From the NCBI RefSeq assembly GCF_045679555.1, contig NC_092115.1, forward strand, positions 37,983,728-38,047,727: a stretch of DNA of 64,000 nucleotides. Reading direction: 5' to 3'. Position numbers and translations under genes: made by a program. Below the pieces are notes generated by a model that ran no database searches, was not told the DNA's origin, and saw only the letters and a program-made list of their open reading frames with translations. This stretch comes from Salvelinus alpinus. Lineage: Eukaryota > Chordata > Actinopteri > Salmoniformes > Salmonidae. Below, piece by piece: positions 1 to 12,749 of this stretch. Positions within the stretch are counted from its first letter, which is position 1; each line of letters starts with the position of its first letter.

Positions 1-916
1 TTAGCAGCCCAATAATACAGTTTAAAGTGAGGAAGGCCAAAGCCCCCCTCTATATTGTACTTGCATAAATGCTTCTTTGAAATTCTTGCTGCCTTGTTAT
101 CCCATAAAAATTGAATTACTATTGAATCCAGTTTCTTAAAATAGCTTTGTGGTATGAAATTGGGTAGACATTGGAAGAGGTAAAGAAACCTAGGTAGGAC
201 AACCATTTTAATAGCATTTATACGACCAACCAAGGAGATAGGCAGAGTTTTCCAAAAATCGACATTTTGTTTAAGCTGATAAATTCATGTCCCAATTCGC
301 TTTCAGTAGCTGATCACGGTCTCTTGTCACTACAATGCCAATGCTTGTGAACTTGTCCATCACTGTTCTAAATGGGGTAGATTGCAGAAATTGCATATCC
401 ACAGGCCGTGATATTGGCATCAATTCGCTTTTTTGGCAGTTTCTCTTGTAGCCAGAGAAGGAGCCGAATGTATTTATCAAGTTAAGGGGGAATAGAAGTT
501 TTAGGCTTGGATAAAAACAAAAGAACATCGTCTGCATATAGGGACATTTTGTGCTGCGTGTCTTTTATTTTAACAGAACCTATATCAGCACATGCCCGAA
601 TGCAAGTAGCAAGGGGTTCCATGGCTATAGCGAAGAGAGCAGGCGAAATAGGGCACCCCTGTCGGCAGCCCTTGAACAGGCAGAATGACTGCAACATTTC
701 CCGATTGGTTACCACGGACGCCATTGGGTGTGCATAAATAATTCTTATCCAATGAATAAACTCCTTTCCAAACCTGAAATGCTCCAGAACCGACATCATA
801 TACTTCCACTCAATCTGATCAAATTCCTTCTCTGCGTCAAGAGCTATTACCACTGCCTCAACTTTATGATCATGATACATTACGTTGAAAAGGCGTCTCA
901 AATTGTAGTATATATA
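1..916 (-). mobile_element. L1-type LINE, reverse transcriptase and 3' part (runs off left edge)
   Basis: Minus-strand translation gives reverse transcriptase blocks typical of teleost L1: ALDAEKEFDQIEW, then GCRQGCPISPALFAIAMEPL, then the catalytic YADDVLLF. Toward base 1 follows the post-RT segment with IEGGFGLPHFKLYYWAA. Frames shift several times, so the copy is dead. The upstream part of the same LINE continues at 2527-2955 on the other side of a Tc1 insertion. The 3' end lies outside the window. Confidence 0.9.
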
Positions 917-918
917 TA

Positions 919-2524
<1,606 letters not shown>

Positions 2525-2526
2525 TA

Positions 2527-2955
2527 TGTCGGCCCGGGATAAAACCTGTCTGGTCAGGGTGTATGATGTCAGAAATATATGTTTTCAATCGGTTTGCCAA
2601 TATCTTTGTCAACACCTTATTTTCTATGGGGAGTAACGACACGGGGCGATAAGACGACATCTCCATGGAATCTCTATCTTTTTTCAAGATCAGTGCTATT
2701 GTAGCCTCATACAGTGTTTGCGGGAGTTTGGCATTTTCTTTGGATCGTTTAAACATTCGCAACATAAGTGTAGCTAGACTGGCGCAGTACTTCTTATAGA
2801 ATTCTATGACATATCCATCAGGCCCAGGGGCCTTGCTGTTTGTAAATTGTGCTATCGCTGTGTTAATTTCCTCTAAAGTTATCCCAGCATCGAGTCCAGC
2901 AGCTGCCCCCCTGTCCAGTTTATGAAGTTCACATTCCACTTTACTTCTTAACATA
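2527..2955 (-). mobile_element. L1-type LINE, N-terminal part of the RT domain (continuation)
   Basis: The minus strand encodes SKAPGPDGYVIEFYKKY, SSYRPVSLLPIENKVLTKILANRL and PDQTGFIPGR, the first conserved RT blocks of L1. The protein continues at 916 after the Tc1 is removed. No further L1 coding sequence is visible above about 2955, so the copy is 5'-truncated or the boundary is obscured. Confidence 0.9.
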
Positions 2956-2959
2956 AATC

Positions 2960-3780
2960 CACAAGCATTCTATAATTACACTATTAGTTTCTGTTTCTTA
3001 CATCTGTAAGCAGCTAGTTTCTTTTCTTAGCAAGTTGTGGCTAAGTCGTGTTAGCCGCTAATGCTAATCGCTAGTCAGCCGGCTAGCCAATAAATGTACT
3101 GAGTCAGAGCAAATGTAGCTGGCTATACAGCCTGATACCAGTGATGGTGTAGGCCTAAATCAGCATGTTGTTTGTGCAACAGTATCTTCTAAATCAAAAG
3201 AGGAATAGGCAAAGCATGAATTTGTTCGCTACATGAAGAAAACATTTAATGTAGCCAAAGATTATAGGATCCCGTAGGAAACACTGACCAACACTGGTTG
3301 CTACCCTGTCACTAACTCCTCCCTGGCATTTTCATGTCAAACACTGTATTCAAAGTGTCCACTCTTGTATTCTAACTATAGAATTATGATAATTATATTT
3401 CCATGATTCCATCAGTTCACCCAAGTGTTCTGATCTAAATCACAAGTCAAATTACAATTGCAACATTTGGTAAAAATATTTTTAAAAGCCTACATTTTTT
3501 GCCAATATCGTGCAGCGCTACGTGGCAGTGTGGAAATGATCTCAAATGAGTGCAGAACATTTATGAAAATTATTTTGTCTTGAAGTTTAATTTAACAGTA
3601 TAAAACAATCAGAACAGAGAAAGACCCATTGAAATCAATTAGAATGTATGTGTTGCCACCCTAGGGTCACACACTACTCAAAGCAAATTCAGAACATGTA
3701 TTACTCAAACCATTAAATACCGCGATATAATATTTTGGCCATATAGCCCAGCCCTACTGTAGTGAATTGTTTGAACAGGT
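2960..3780. repeat. Non-coding stretch, probable remnant of a non-autonomous hAT-like repeat
   Basis: No open frame of note. The stretch includes AT-rich sequence and ends in TTTTGGCCATATAGCCCAGC followed by CCTACTG, which resembles the GGGCTGGGC-type ends of hAT-derived teleost repeats. Its last 79 bases (3699-3777) recur almost unchanged in the same orientation at 4268-4345, inside the neighbouring gene. The left boundary is not clear. Confidence 0.4.
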
Positions 3781-4060
3781 ACAATGCCAAGGTTGCTGAT
3801 TTAATGCCACCTGCAGTTATGGAATGTTTGCTCACTAGTATAATGCATTCGCTGATCCCTCCTGATGACACAAATAGAATCATGTGATCCTTCCTTAACC
3901 CATAGGAAGTCCCACCCAGTTGACTACTTAAAAATGGTGAAAGTCCTCAATGGCGCTGCCCATGCTAAAGCTGGCTTTTGGGCACTTGAGTCATCTATCT
4001 CTTCTGGTTCAGTGCTCACCTTTGCGCCCCTCTTCTCTGATGAGTTAGTAGGTTAACTGG

Positions 4061-6906
4061 TTACTCAGGTGTCTCCACTTCATTCCCTACTTTCCCTCCC
4101 CCTTCTCTCGTCCCTCCTCCCCTTCTCATCTGTGTCTCCATTGATGTGATGGTCTGGAGTTCAGAGGAGAACTGGTCACTCAAGTCTCTGTTGGCCAGGA
4201 GGAAATCCCTCAGTCTCAGCAACTCCTCAGTGTCCTACAAAATACAGCAGGCAGTCAGTCAGACATTTATTACTCAAACCATTAAATACTGTGATATGAC
4301 ATTTTGGCCATATAGCCCAGCCCTACTGTAGTGAATTGTTTGAACACCTGATAATGGTTACAATTGTGGTTAGAAGTACCTGTGTGTCTGTGTCAGTAAG
4401 CAGCTCCTGCAGCCTCTCTCTCAGCAAGTCCGTTTCCCATTGGCTGATAGACTCAGGCTCCAACCCCTCCGACACGGAACCGTCCACTCGGTCCACACCA
4501 GGAACTAACACCGACAAATCAACAGCCAGCATCTGGACAGAAACACACACACACAGCATTTCCGCTCCATAGATCAGAGGTGATACAACACACAGATCGG
4601 AGAGCTGATAACACACACACACGCACACACACCTCTAGTATCTGTTGTCCGGCTGCTGCCACTTCTGGTAGGTGTGTGAATTGCTGTAGGAGCTGCTGTA
4701 TGCTGACCTGGTAGCGCCTCATCCACTGGTCACACACTCGCATCTCACAGGAGTGCATCAGCTCGTTCCTACACCTGATAACCTAAGACGAGACGCATAC
4801 ACAATCATAACACACACAAACACAGGTGACATGTGTGTTTATACTGTGTGCGTTTGTGTTACCTCTCTGACACAGTGCTGGTCTACGTAGTTGAAGTGGG
4901 AGCAGAAGTTGAGGAGGTTGAGCAGTGCGGACACGTCACACAGCTCCGCCCCCTTAACCCCAGCTTGACCCCGCGGCATGTAGGCCTGAGGGAGACAAAG
5001 GAAGAAAGAAGGAGAGAAGTAGTCTAATATATATCTAATATAACAGATGAAAGTAAACTGAGTACAATTTCAATAACAGACCCAATAAATCAGTAATATT
5101 TTAGTTTGCACACACAGACACTACCTTGGCCAGTTCCCAGTGGTCCTGGTTCCAGAGTGGGGGTCTGCAATTCCCCCAGTTCACCATCCCCCTGGGGTTT
5201 GTGTGGTGCCTCAGGATCACGGTCCTCCACTCTGTGCACACCACACACACAGAGTACAGCTGTGGAACACATACGAGAAAGAATCATTCAAACTTCATCA
5301 TGACAGGTCTCTACTGGAGTAGTCTCTCGTGACCACAAATCCAAATCTCGTTTTGTTCACTCGACCAGAGAGGACGAGGCGAAGCGAGAGGGGTTTACTC
5401 CCATCTAAATCTTTCCACGATAAGCAGACTGATAAGACCGGCTACATTCCCGCCTTTGGGTCAACGACTTCCATTGTTAGAGCAGTCACTCGACTATCTT
5501 GTCAATATAGTAGAAAATCTGACTCAACACAAGAGCCGGATAATAAGGGTTGGAAAGTGTCTTGGAAGTGCTAGAGATGGTCGAAGCAGATTCCAGGAGT
5601 GGTAGAGCACGTCGCCTAAACGTGTAGAAGATGGAAAGGAGGAGGATACTATCGGTGTTACTGATGTTTGAAGAACAGTATCTGCCTATTCATGGGAAGC
5701 TGGGATACACAGTGAGAGTGTTTGTGAATAAACCCTTGCAGTGTCAAAATTGCAAAAGGTATGGTCATGAATCAAGTGTGTGTCAACAGAAGCAATATAT
5801 TGGTGATGATCTATGGCGTTGCAATTGTGGTGGACAATCACCTTGCCGAATTCCTGGAGTGCCCTGCTAGGGTGAAGGAGTTTGAAGGAGCACGGATCCG
5901 GGCTGAACAGAAGGTCTCCTACATGGAGGCGCAGGAAATTGTTGAAGGAGTGAGTGGTGCTGAGGAAGTTATGGCAGTGGATGCCCAGCAGCCAGTTAAG
6001 ATTCAGAATGTTGTTCATGAGTTGAAGGACACAGACACACTGATAGTGAAGGTCAATTGTGGCGTTTATTGCACAAGTGATTAATTGTACTTCCCAAACG
6101 AAAAAAAAGTCCAAGAAGCTGGGCATAATTGTATCTGCAGCTGCAAAGTTTGGGGTATTCAGGAATTAACAACTGAAACATTGCATGGAATACTGACTGA
6201 AGATGATCCCCCCTCCCAGGCCCCTGAGCCTGTGTAGTGCTGTGAATTGGACTATGACTGGAGTGAGATGGTTTAATATTTTGTATGATATTGTTTTTAT
6301 TATTCCTTTGCGCAATGGTTTTACATTTTTTTCTTCAGTTCATTACCAGTACGGTTGGTGACAGCATGCACATTAAATTAGTGCGAACACCATTATATCA
6401 GAAAAGAGTACGCGAGAGCCAGGGGCGTATTCATTACGCCGATTCTTTTACAAAACTTATTACGGATGCAAAAGGAATGAAACGGAAGGGACCTACCTCA
6501 ATATGTTTTCTGCTTTGCAACTGTTCGAACTAATAAATACACTCCTAAAGCCCAGGCTACTACTGGAGTAAATTGACACATGATCTAGCTAGCCCATTAT
6601 CATTTTCCTCTTAAAATGATTCAGGTTATTTGGGGAGGGGTTAAACTCAACTGACATTATGCCAGCAGACAACTTTTGACTCTCACCTGATTCCCTTTGG
6701 ATCTGCACCCGCTCCGACACGGCCGCCGCAGACCTGGGTTCCTAGTGACTAGATTTCCGTGGCACTAGATTTCCGTGGAAGGATCTCATCTCAGTATCGG
6801 TGAAAGGGTGCAACCCCTCCCGCAGTTTGAGGAGGCAGTACCCCGCTTTCAGCCAGTTCTTATACCCGCCATCGTTCAGACGAGCGCTCAACTCTTCGTG
6901 TACCAT
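4061..6906 (-). CDS. cxorf38: CXorf38 homologue, six exons, first exon frame broken by a 16-bp duplication
   Basis: Exons on the minus strand: 6687-6906, 5125-5259, 4863-4985, 4633-4782, 4380-4532, and 4061-4234 (stop TAA at 4061-4063). All introns have GT-AG ends and all joins are phase 0. Without the exon-1 duplication the product would be about 312 residues (human protein, from memory, 319). Recognisable blocks: [10 protein letters not shown] at the start; [20 protein letters not shown] and AYMPRG (exons 2-3); [12 protein letters not shown] (exon 4); RERLQELL (exon 5). The molecular function is unproven; the RNELMH motif resembles the RNxxxH signature of HEPN domains. Exon 1 contains a tandem 16-bp repeat (6748-6778) that shifts the frame and brings an in-frame TAG; removing one unit restores alignment with the human protein through to the splice donor. 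This may be a true null allele, a decayed paralogue after the salmonid genome duplication, or an assembly error. Intron 1 holds a LINE fragment and a MITE. Confidence 0.9.
4268..4345 (+). repeat. Direct repeat in intron 5, second copy of 3699-3777
   Basis: About 78 bases from TATTACTCAAACCATTAAAT to GTGAATTGTTTGAACA match 3699-3777 with only a few differences. The two copies bracket the terminal exon of the CXorf38 homologue (4061-4234). They look like the end region of a hAT-derived repeat, but no complete element with target duplication could be closed. Confidence 0.8.
5330..6240 (+). mobile_element. Non-LTR retroelement fragment with zinc-knuckle ORF1-like protein (I/Nimb-like LINE)
   Basis: Located in intron 1 of the minus-strand CXorf38 homologue. 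Plus-strand frames encode a region ending in a CCHC knuckle, [14 protein letters not shown], followed by a second cysteine cluster, then (in another frame) [26 protein letters not shown] by segments ([27 protein letters not shown]). This arrangement is that of ORF1 of I-like teleost LINEs. Frames are interrupted and no reverse transcriptase is present, so it is a dead fragment. The exact family is inferred from memory of similar proteins. Confidence 0.6.
6420..6547. mobile_element. Small non-autonomous element (MITE-like)
   Basis: Begins CAGGGGCGTATTCATTA and ends in an imperfect inverted copy (reverse complement TAGGAGTGTATTTATTA). It has no coding capacity. The same type of sequence is dispersed in salmonid genomes. 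No target duplication was identified. It lies in intron 1 of the CXorf38 homologue, just downstream of exon 1. Confidence 0.5.
6748..6778 (-). repeat. 16-bp tandem duplication in exon 1 of the CXorf38 homologue
   Basis: The 15-mer ACTAGATTTCCGTGG occurs at 6748-6762 and again at 6764-6778, a spacing of 16 bp, which is not a multiple of three. It disrupts the frame after residues RSFHGNLV. It is a simple slippage-type or assembly-type duplication within otherwise conserved coding sequence. Confidence 0.95.
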
Positions 6907-7409
6907 GTACAAATTAAAACAAACACCAACATAAAGAAGAGCTAGATCTTAAAACAAACTGAAGAGTATGCCGACTATATCTCTGGAACACGACATAAGA
7001 AAAGGTCAACAAACAAAAGTGCGTATCATCCGTGATGTCAAGTTTCCGCGTTTGTCTTGAATCGAACACCGCCCATTTTCTGTCAGTGCAGTATGGGGAT
7101 TGTAGTAAACTAGCTAGACTTTTCCAGCTGCCGTCGGTCTGTCCTGAAACAGCGAAACTGTTTGCATAGCCTAAATATGATTTATTAAAGTGATAACGAC
7201 AATACAGGTAAAATAATTGATATGATTCATTAGAAAATCTAAAGATGTATCTATAACTATAGGCTTAGGCCATACATTATCAGTACCCTAACTGCCTTGC
7301 CTACATAAATCCAACATGTAGTTTACCTACATAGCAGTACTCACCTATATAAGTCAGACTTTAGGTCACAGAATAATAAAAGCTATAAGAATCTTTAGAA
7401 AGAACAGTT

Positions 7410-7521
7410 GTCAGGATGGCCGAGCGGTCTAAGGCGCCAGACTCAAGGTGAAAATCCTTCCTGGGTAAAGGGGTATTCTGGTCTCCGAATGGAGGCGCGG
7501 GTTCGAATCCCGCTTCTGACA
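7410..7521 (+). tRNA. trnL-CAA: tRNA-Leu (anticodon CAA), with a 28-nt intron
   Basis: Decodes UUG leucine codons. The acceptor stem GTCAGGA pairs with TTCTGAC (one G-T pair); the discriminator is A7521. The A box TGGCCGAGCGG and B box GGTTCGAATCC are intact RNA polymerase III promoter elements. The anticodon arm is CCAGA-CTCAAG ... T-TCTGG with anticodon CAA at 7444-7446. An intron at the canonical 37/38 position spans 7448-7475. A long variable arm typical of Leu tRNAs (GGTCTCCGAATGGAGGCG) is present. The mature length is 84 nt. It closely resembles vertebrate tRNA-Leu-CAA genes, all of which carry such an intron, and appears functional. Confidence 0.96.
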
Positions 7522-7524
7522 ATG

Positions 7525-7529
7525 TTTTT
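7525..7529 (+). terminator. RNA polymerase III terminator of tRNA-Leu
   Basis: A run of five T residues begins four bases after the tRNA discriminator base, the normal Pol III stop signal. Confidence 0.85.
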
Positions 7530-9110
7530 CCCTAACAAAATCGTAATGAAAGAGTCAGTGGATTCCCTCAAGTGGTGAAAAGAAAACACATGAAAGTTTT
7601 ACATTTTACCATTGCCTAGTTTTAAATGCGCTAATCTAGGCTATTTCCGAGTGATCGAGACAGATCAGCGACGTTTCAAATAGAAGGAAAAGAGTGTGTG
7701 AGTGTTTTCGTCCATGAGGTGGCGCCATCATCATACCAAACGCCAGAGGCAGCCCTGCATGGACGAGTTTTACTGCTGGCTGAAAGGAGAAGATTTACTG
7801 GTCACCCTCCTAGTGATTGATTTACAGGGTATCCACATAACCAAGGTGTGGTTGTGTGTGTGTTAGAAATATATACCAAGATGTGCATTATAAGAAACGT
7901 GTGGCCCTGCAACAGTAAAGCGTGCATATTTTGTTTCTGTAGTTAGAGGACAGAAAACAACCCACACACCTAATTTAAGGACCAGTGGAATTCTCTGATA
8001 CAGTGAATCACTTACTTAGAGTTATAGGACCCAACTTCAAACAGATTTATACAACAAAGAGCAATTATGAAAATGAAAATACATTTTGTGTTGTATCAAA
8101 TAATGTCATCTTTACATGAACATTTAATTAGTCTTTTAGGATGCTCACCGAAAAACAAATATCCCTCTATCTTTGTAATTGGATCTCTACGGATTTGATT
8201 AAAGTTAAAGTAGATTAGACACCCTGGAGTGTGTGTATGTGTGTGTGTGTGTGTGTGTGCGCTTGCGTCCATACTTCCCTGCGAGTGTAAGTGCATAAAT
8301 GTGGCCTGCTTAGTGAATTGAGAGGGACACAACAATGATGTGCGTGTGATCCCAGCAGGGGGTTGTTTTAAGCAGAGGGAGATCAAAGAGACATTAGTAT
8401 TCTGAAATAAATCATACGCCCAGGTCTCACTGTGAGAGCCCCCGAACCCCCTACACACACACACAAACAGGCAAGTCCGCGCACACACACACACACACAC
8501 ACATGAAGCACATACACAAGCACACACAAGGATACACGCACACAAGCCTGCATGCTTTTACATACACACGCACACACACACACACACACATATTTTCTCT
8601 CTCCACTCGGCTCAACCCACTGTCTCTCTCTTCAAAAGTCTGCCCTCCCTTACCCCCATGGGGCTTCATAACAATCTGCTCACTGGCTCTGTTTCCTTTG
8701 TTACCCTCTCACTGTTTCTCATGTTTGCACAAAATACAGTTTCCACCCACTTTCTGCAAATAAGCAGAAAAACGCTTCGTCAGAGAAAATGGTTGTTCAT
8801 TTGTCAGAGAGAAAGTCAGAAACGCCAACTACATGGTTCGACATGTTTATCCTCAGGGAAGCCTGTTTTTCAGTCTGCTACCTCTGGATAGGATGGTTTA
8901 ATGATATGTCATTGTCTTTACTTTGTGGTTTTACTGAAACGTTAGTGTTTCACTTTCTAAGGACTTACTGAGTTTCTTGTTGTTAGTTTTATTAAATAGT
9001 CATTCTAGGGATAGGTATATTATTCTTCAAAGACTGTCACCTGGAGATCGAAAAGAAGGAGAGATAAGTGAAAGGGAGATGGAGAGAGACAGAGAGGGAA
9101 GAAAGACACT
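7530..9110. other. Intergenic, no gene seen; short CA/TG runs
   Basis: No convincing coding exon. It contains short (TG)n at 8230-8259 and interrupted (CA)n at 8455-8590. Open frames across these runs are low-complexity artefacts (Cys-Val or His-Thr strings). Confidence 0.7.
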
Positions 9111-9114
9111 GGAA

Positions 9115-10925
9115 TCAATTTCGAATCAAATCTCATTTGTCACATGCGCCCGAATACAACAGGTACCTTACCGTGAAATGCTTACTTACAAGCCGTTAAC
9201 CAACAATGCTATTCAAGAAATAGAGTTAAGAAAATACATAACAATAACGAGGATATATACAGGGGGTACCGGTACCGAGTCAATGTGAGGGGGTACAGGT
9301 TAGTTGAGGTAAAGTTTTGTAAAGTGACTATGCATGGATAATAAACAGTAAGTAGCAACAGTGTAAAGACAAAGGGGGGAGGGGGCTCAATGTAAATAGT
9401 CCGGGTGGATTCATTGTTCAGCAGTCGTATGGCTTGGGGGTAGAAGCTGTTAAGGAGCCTTTTGGTCCCAGACTTGGCGCTCCGGTACCGCTTACCGTGC
9501 GGTAGCAGAGCGAACAGTCTACGACTTGGGTGACTGTAGTCTTCTTCTGACACCGCGTAGTATATAAGTCTTGGATGTCATGAAGCTTGGCCCCAGTGAT
9601 GTACTGGGCCATATGCGCTACCCTCTGTAGCGCCTTACGGCCAGATACCGAGCAGTTGCCATACCAGACGGTGAGCAAACCAGTCAGGATGCTCTCGATG
9701 GTGCAGCTGTAGAACTTTTTGAAAATCTAAGTACCCATGCCAAATCTTTTCAGTCTCCTGAGGGGGAAAAGGTGTTGTCCTACCCTCTTCACAACTGTCT
9801 GGGTGGGTTTGGACCATGATATTTTGTTGGTAATGTGGACACCAAGCAACTTGAAACCCTCTACCCGTCCACTTCAGTCCCGTCGATGTTAACGGGGGCC
9901 TGTTCGGCCCTCGTCTTCCTATAGTCCAGTATAAAGCTCCTTTGTCTTGCTCACATTGAGGGAGAGAGTGTTGTCCTGGCACTACACTTCCTGGCACTAC
10001 ACCTCCTCCATATAGGCGTTCTCATTGTTGTCTGTGATCAGGCCTACCACTGTTGTGTCGTCAGCAAACTTAATGATGGTGTTGGAGTCGTGCTTGGCAA
10101 TGCAGTCGTGGGTGAACAGGGAGTACAGAAGTGGACTAAGCATGCACCCCTGAGGGGCCCCAGTGTTGAGGATCAGCGTGGCAGTTGTGTTGTTGCCTAC
10201 CCTTACAACCTGGGGGCGGCCCATCAGGAAGTACAGGTTCAAGTTGCATAGGGAGGTGTTTAGTCCCAGGGTCCTTATCTTAGTGATGAGCTTTGTGGGC
10301 ACTATGGTGTTGAATGCTGAGCAGTAGTCAATGCATTCTCACAGGTATTCCTTTTGTCCAGGTGGGAAAAGGCAGTGGAGTGCGATTGAGATGGCATCAT
10401 CTGTAGATCTGCTGGGGCTGTATGCGAATTGGAGTGGGTCTAGGGTTTCTGGCATGATGGTGTTGATGTGAGCCATGACCAGCCTTTCAAAGCACTTCAA
10501 GACAACTGACGTGAGTGCTACAGGGCGGTAATCATTTAGGCAGGTTACCTTCACTTTCTTGGGCACAGGGACTATGGTGGTCTGCTTGAAACATGTAGGT
10601 ATTACAGACTCGGTCAGGGAGAGGTTGAAAATGTCAGTGAAGACACTTGCCAGTTGGTCCACGCATGCTTTGAGTATACATCCTGGTAATCCGTTTGGCC
10701 CCACGGCTTTGGGAATGTTGACCTGTTTAAAGGTCTTGCTCACATCGGCTACAGAGAGCGTGATCACACCGTCGTCCGGAACAGCTGGTGCTCTCATGCA
10801 TGCTTCAGTGTTGCTTGTCTCAAAGCGAGCATAAAAGGCATTTAGCTCATCTGGGAGTCTTTGTAGTCCGTAATATTTTTCAAGCACTGCCACGTCCGAC
10901 GAGCGTCAGAGCCGGTGTAGTGCGA
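9115..10925 (-). mobile_element. Rex1-type LINE, 5'-truncated and decayed
   Basis: The 3' end is at the left (about 9115) with the typical AATCAAATCTCATTTGTCAC tail read on the plus strand. Minus-strand frames encode RT blocks: [60 protein letters not shown], and the C-terminal KALQRVAHMAQYITGAKL and LPHGKRYRSAKSGTKRLLNS. Frame changes separate these blocks. The 5' part (endonuclease) is missing; the right edge lies near 10925. Confidence 0.9.
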
Positions 10926-11958
10926 TTCAATTCTTCGTTCTTTCATATGTAGAATTAGAATGAGTAAAATTTTGTTTTATGACTTGAGCATGTGTGTGGG
11001 ACTGAGAAGACTTAGGGTCCGAATAGTTCTTAAATGACGCTGGTGACAGAGAGCAAACCGCATATGCCCCAGTGTCTACAGGAACAATAGCAAACAGTTG
11101 TCAATACAGTTATCATCACTCCCACGAAGGATATGGTGACACATACAGTACATAGGCACACACACACACGTCTGAAGGCATCCAGTGTTTTAGAAAAACA
11201 ATCAGATCCATGAAAGGTAAACACTCTGCTCCTGACAGTAACTCAAACATGTGATTATGAGGTTGTGTGCGATTGTGTAATTGTCTGTGAGTGTCTGTGT
11301 TCCCACACGTGTATCTGCATATGTGTGTGTGTACTTTGATAGCCACCCACATGAATATGCAGATGTATTTCAGGGAGCGTATGTGCTCGGCATTAAGCCC
11401 ACTCTCCACTGCTGACCCAATTTCACACCGCATATTTTGTGTGGGTGAGTGTTTGTGTGTGTGTGTGTGTGTGTGTATGTATGCTTCTATGACTGTTATT
11501 GCATTTCACCACCCTAAAGCAGTGAGTGATGGAGACTCAACCAGACAGGCATGCGTGCGTGCGCACGCGTGTGTGTGTGTGTGTTACCTCTCCTGTGTGT
11601 GAGTTCATATAAAACAAACAGGTCATTAATGTAGTTTTCTCCCCACACAGAGAGTCACAGTGGGAAACATGTTACATTACTCACATGTGATGCCTGGAGG
11701 TTTAATACTGACCTGTGATTCAATCATCACACACTCTGTCTGCACGCTGAGAAGCATCACACACACACAAGCATACAAACAACCACGCGAGCACACACAC
11801 ACACACACACACACTGAGAGAGAGAGAGGGTAGTCAGTGACCCGTGAGGTGAGAACCCGTTTTGAACTGAAGGTGAGACATTTGGCGAGAGGAATCTTTT
11901 AGTGGCCGACCAAAGATTCTGACATTTGGAACTGTGGTGTGTGTGTGAGAGAGAGATA
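10926..11958. other. Intergenic, no gene seen; short TG/CA microsatellites
   Basis: Contains (TG)n near 11455-11476 and 11570-11584 and (CA)n near 11791-11812, with no exon-like sequence or RNA gene recognised. Confidence 0.65.
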
Positions 11959-12012
11959 TACAGTGCATTTGGAAATTATTCAGACCCCTTGACTTTTTCC
12001 ACATTTTGTTAC

Positions 12013-12366
12013 TGTCACGATCGTCTAAGGTGGAAACGGTAGACCAAGGTGCAGCGTGGTGAGCGTACATACTTCTTTATTATAAGATGTCGCCAACAAA
12101 ACAATAAACATCAAAACGAAAACGTGAAGCCAACGTAGTGCTCACATGCAACTATACATGGACAACTACCCACAAATACAGGTGGGAAAAAGGCTACCTA
12201 AGTATGGTTCTCAGTCAGAGACAACGATAGACAGCTGCCTCTGATTGAGAACCACACCCGGCCAAACACCAAGAAATACAAATCATAGAAAAAGTAACAT
12301 AGAATGCCCACCCAAATCACACCCTGACCAAACCAAAATTGAGACATAAAAAGCTCTCTATGGACA
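12013..12366 (-). mobile_element. Solo LTR (fossil) inserted in the Tc1
   Basis: A 354-bp block starts TG and ends CA in both readings, and is flanked by a 5-bp duplication, GTTAC, at 12008-12012 and 12367-12371. Read on the minus strand it contains a polyadenylation-like ATAATAAAG near its end. A related block with its own 5-bp duplication lies at 24927-25384 in the opposite orientation. TG...CA ends plus a 5-bp duplication and no coding sequence fit a solo LTR left by recombination. Family unknown. Confidence 0.75.
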
Positions 12367-12749
12367 GTTACGTTACAGCCTTATTCTAAAATGTATAAAA
12401 TAGTATTTTTCCCTCATCAATCTACACACAATACCCCATAATGACAAAGTGAAAAAATGTTTTTAGACATTTTTGCTAATTTATTAAAAATAAAAAACAG
12501 AAATACCGTATTTACATAAGTATCCAGACCCTTTGCTATGAGACTCGAAATTGAGCTCAAGTACATCCTGTTTCCATTGATTATCCTTGAGATGTTTCTA
12601 CAACTTGATTGGAGTCCACCTGTGGTAAATTCAATTGATTGTACATGATTTGGAAAGGCACACACCTGTCTATATACGGTCCCACAGTTGACAGTGGCCT
12701 CCATCATGTCATACAGTTAAAGGTTAAATACTTTTAAAAAAATAGGATT

